From Mycobacterium sp. (GTDB taxonomy: Bacteria; Actinomycetota; Actinomycetes; Mycobacteriales; Mycobacteriaceae), in NCBI GenBank assembly GCA_023264755.1, contig JAHFVB010000200.1, forward strand, positions 1 through 8,436: a stretch of 8,436 bases of DNA. The letters run 5' to 3'. Both the position numbers and the translations under genes were made by a program. Below the pieces are notes generated by a model. The model ran no database searches. It had not been told where the DNA came from and worked only from the letters and a program-made list of their open reading frames with translations. Within the stretch, counting starts at the first letter, position 1. Every line of letters starts with the position of its first letter. Positions 7,028-8,436 of the stretch are shown here, piece by piece.

Positions 7028-7049
7028 AAACTTGACGGGTGTAAAGTTT
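7028..7049. promoter_or_regulatory. Imperfect palindrome, candidate operator
   Basis: AAACTT (7028-7033) pairs with AAGTTT (7044-7049), and two further pairs (7035-7042 and 7036-7041) are kept, giving 8 matches in 11 around a centre at 7038/7039. The dyad lies in the spacer between the divergent GNAT and SDR genes and covers the predicted SDR -10 box, a position suited to a repressor. TTGAC with a TGTAAA-like partner recalls TetR-type operators seen before mycobacterial oxidoreductase genes, but no TetR gene is in the window, so the binding protein is unknown. Confidence 0.4.
7042..7047 (+). promoter_or_regulatory. Predicted -10 box for the SDR gene
   Basis: TAAAGT fits TANNNT and is followed by 8 nt before the ATG at 7056, so the transcript would have no leader or only a base or two. 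No Shine-Dalgarno is seen. TTGACG at 7032-7037 is too close (4 nt) to be its -35 and is more likely part of the palindrome. Confidence 0.45.
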
Positions 7050-7055
7050 CCTCGC

Positions 7056-7910
7056 ATGGACAACGTCACGGGTAAGACCATCGCCATCACCGGCGCGGCA
7101 CGCGGCATCGGACACGCCACGGCCAAGGCCCTGCTGATCCGCGGGGCTCGCGTCGTCATCGGCGACCGCGACGTCGCGATCCTCGAACCGGCGATCACCG
7201 AACTATCCAGGTATGGGCAGGTCACCGGCCATCCGCTGGACGTCACCGACCCAGCCTCCTTCGCCACGTTCCTCGACAAGGCCCGTGCCGACGGCTCGGG
7301 CCACATCGACGTGCTCATCAACAACGCCGGCGTCATGCCCGTCGGCCCGTTCCTCGAACAGTCCGAGCAGGCCATCCGCTCGTCCATCGAGGTCAACTTC
7401 TCCGGCGTGCTCACCGGTTGCCGGCTGGTACTCCCCGAGATGGTCAAGCGCCGCCGGGGGCACATCATCAACATCGCATCGATGGCGGGCATGGTCGCCG
7501 TGCCGGGCCAGGTCGTCTACGCCGGAACCAAGTTCGCCGTCGTCGGCCTGACCACGGCCATGGCGGACGAATTCGCGCCCCAGGGCGTCGACGTCACGGT
7601 GGTCATGCCGACGTTCACCAACACCGAGTTGATCGCCGGCACCAAGGCCACCGGACCGCAGAAGCCGGTCCAACCCGAAGACATCGCCGCGGCGATCGTG
7701 AAGGCCATCGACAAGCCGAAGACGACCCACGTGTCGGTACCGTCTCCGCTGCGCTTCGTGGCCGCACTGACCTCGACGCTCAGCCCCCGCGGGCGGCGTT
7801 GGCTCGCCAAGAAGACCGGCAACGACCGCGTCTTCCTGGACTTCGACAAGACCAAACGCCAGAGCTACGAGGACCGCGCCCAGAGCGCCACCGGAGTCAT
7901 CGAGAAGTAG
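7056..7910 (+). CDS. Short-chain dehydrogenase/reductase (classical SDR)
   Basis: This is an NAD(P)-dependent oxidoreductase of 284 residues; the alcohol/carbonyl substrate is unknown. All classical SDR landmarks are in place: TGAARGIG (12-19) for the dinucleotide, Asp37 at the end of strand beta2 (VIGDRD), which normally selects NAD(H) over NADP(H), LDVTD (61-65), NNAG (89-92), Asn114 (VNFSG), catalytic Ser142 (NIASMAG) and the YAGTK pair Tyr155/Lys159. After the Rossmann core a C-terminal extension (about 205-284) holds PEDIAAAIVKAI and then a basic stretch (SPRGRRWLAKKTGNDR), as in many mycobacterial SDRs thought to act on lipid or steroid-like substrates; that last point is inference. ATG 7056 is chosen because the coenzyme motif is then at the usual distance and a -10 box lies 8 nt upstream; the frame upstream to 6918 is antisense to GNAT. 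The last 14 nt overlap the convergent LuxR-type gene. Confidence 0.94.
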   Translation: MDNVTGKTIAITGAARGIGHATAKALLIRGARVVIGDRDVAILEPAITELSRYGQVTGHPLDVTDPASFATFLDKARADGSGHIDVLINNAGVMPVGPFLEQSEQAIRSSIEVNFSGVLTGCRLVLPEMVKRRRGHIINIASMAGMVAVPGQVVYAGTKFAVVGLTTAMADEFAPQGVDVTVVMPTFTNTELIAGTKATGPQKPVQPEDIAAAIVKAIDKPKTTHVSVPSPLRFVAALTSTLSPRGRRWLAKKTGNDRVFLDFDKTKRQSYEDRAQSATGVIEK

Positions 7911-8436
7911 GGCCGCCGCGTCCTCGCATGATCGCCCCGAGCTCCGCCCGCGTGCTCACCCCAATGCGCCGGCACGCCCGCAGCACGTGACCTTCGACCG
8001 TCCGCACCGACATGACCAGCCGGTCCGCGATGTCCTTGTTGGACAGGTCCGCCGCGACCAGTTCGGCGACCTCGAGTTGTCGACCCGTCAGCGGAACCGG
8101 TGGCGCCAATCGGCGGGTGGCGGGGGTGCACAGGCCGCCGCAGTCGCGGGCCAGCTGTTCGGCCGTCGCGGCGGCCAGCAGCCCACTGCCCCGCTGCTGG
8201 GCCGCCAGGAACGCCACCGCAGCTTGGGCCGCGGCATCGGACGCAGCGGCCCGATCGCCAACGGCCTGATACGCCCGGGCCGCCGCGAGTAGTCCTTCCC
8301 CACTGCCAGAACGCAGCGACTCGGCATGCGCCGCAACGGCTTCGGCCAACGGGAGCGCCAATCGGTCGGCCAGCTCGCGAGCCCGACCGGCCAGGACACC
8401 CGACCCGTCGGCAGCGCCCCACTGCAGGGCCGCCTG
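7897..8436 (-). CDS. LuxR-family transcriptional regulator, C-terminal part (cut by window edge)
   Basis: The frame is open from the right edge to the TGA at 7897-7899, giving 179 residues of the C-terminus; the start is outside. The last 60 or so residues are a LuxR/GerE helix-turn-helix (about 7920-8091): LTGRQLEVAELVAADLSNKD opens it, followed by IADRLVMSVRTVEGHVLRAC, with the recognition helix at SVRTVEGHV. The preceding 110 residues are Ala-rich and helical (for example LLAAARAYQAVGDRAAASDA), as in the TPR-like linker of large LAL-type regulators that carry an N-terminal ATPase. Whether this one has an ATPase domain cannot be seen. A TTG at 8361 could in theory start a shorter protein, but coding character continues unbroken to the edge. 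It converges on the SDR gene with a 14-bp overlap, so the SDR is not obviously in its operon. Confidence 0.92.
   Translation of the reverse strand, partial: QAALQWGAADGSGVLAGRARELADRLALPLAEAVAAHAESLRSGSGEGLLAAARAYQAVGDRAAASDAAAQAAVAFLAAQQRGSGLLAAATAEQLARDCGGLCTPATRRLAPPVPLTGRQLEVAELVAADLSNKDIADRLVMSVRTVEGHVLRACRRIGVSTRAELGAIMRGRGGPTSR

Noticed and set aside
7032..7047. TTGACG as a -35 box paired with TAAAGT
   Set aside because: The spacing is only 4 nt instead of about 17, so the two cannot form one promoter; TTGACG is better read as part of the palindrome.
1..8436. CRISPR array, insertion sequence, tRNA/rRNA, prophage or defence island
   Set aside because: I saw no direct-repeat series, transposase or integrase motifs, terminal inverted repeats or tRNA-like folds, and composition is even across the window.

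Overview
The window looks like an ordinary chromosomal segment from a high-GC actinobacterium, almost certainly a mycobacterium (Mycobacterium or Mycolicibacterium). The evidence is a full-length F420-dependent glucose-6-phosphate dehydrogenase with every catalytic residue at its M. tuberculosis position, a pta-ackA pair beside it, a divergent metallo-beta-lactamase-fold gene as at Rv0406c/Rv0407, and several start codons placed 6-8 nt after a TANNNT -10 box, the usual mycobacterial leaderless arrangement. No insertion sequence, CRISPR array, tRNA, rRNA, prophage or obvious transferred island is visible.

Left part (1-4473). On the minus strand lie fgd1 (3463-4473), pta (356-2482, GTG start) and the first third of ackA (1-359, running off the left edge). 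pta and ackA overlap by ATGA and should be translationally coupled; together they interconvert acetyl-CoA and acetate through acetyl phosphate with ATP formation. In M. tuberculosis fgd1, pta and ackA are consecutive (Rv0407-Rv0409). Here about 1 kb separates fgd1 from pta and carries two small genes on the opposite strand: a doubtful 91-residue ORF at 2585-2860 and a well-formed 121-residue conserved hypothetical at 2972-3337 with its own predicted leaderless promoter.

Middle part (4474-6399). Divergent from fgd1 is a two-gene plus-strand unit: an MBL-fold hydrolase (predicted leaderless GTG at 4624) and a class I SAM-dependent methyltransferase, overlapping by ATGA. It meets head-on, with an 8-bp 3' overlap, a minus-strand gene for a small two-helix membrane protein, which follows a GNAT acetyltransferase gene.

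Right part (6457-8436). The GNAT gene is divergent from an SDR oxidoreductase gene. The spacer holds an imperfect palindrome that overlaps the predicted SDR promoter and is a candidate operator. The SDR gene ends in a 14-bp 3' overlap with a convergent LuxR-type regulator gene that runs off the right edge. The window suggests central acetate and F420 metabolism next to a set of unlinked accessory enzymes. I see no convincing new multi-gene system; the points most worth checking are the interrupted fgd1-pta spacing, the palindrome, the leaderless starts and the coupled hydrolase-methyltransferase pair.
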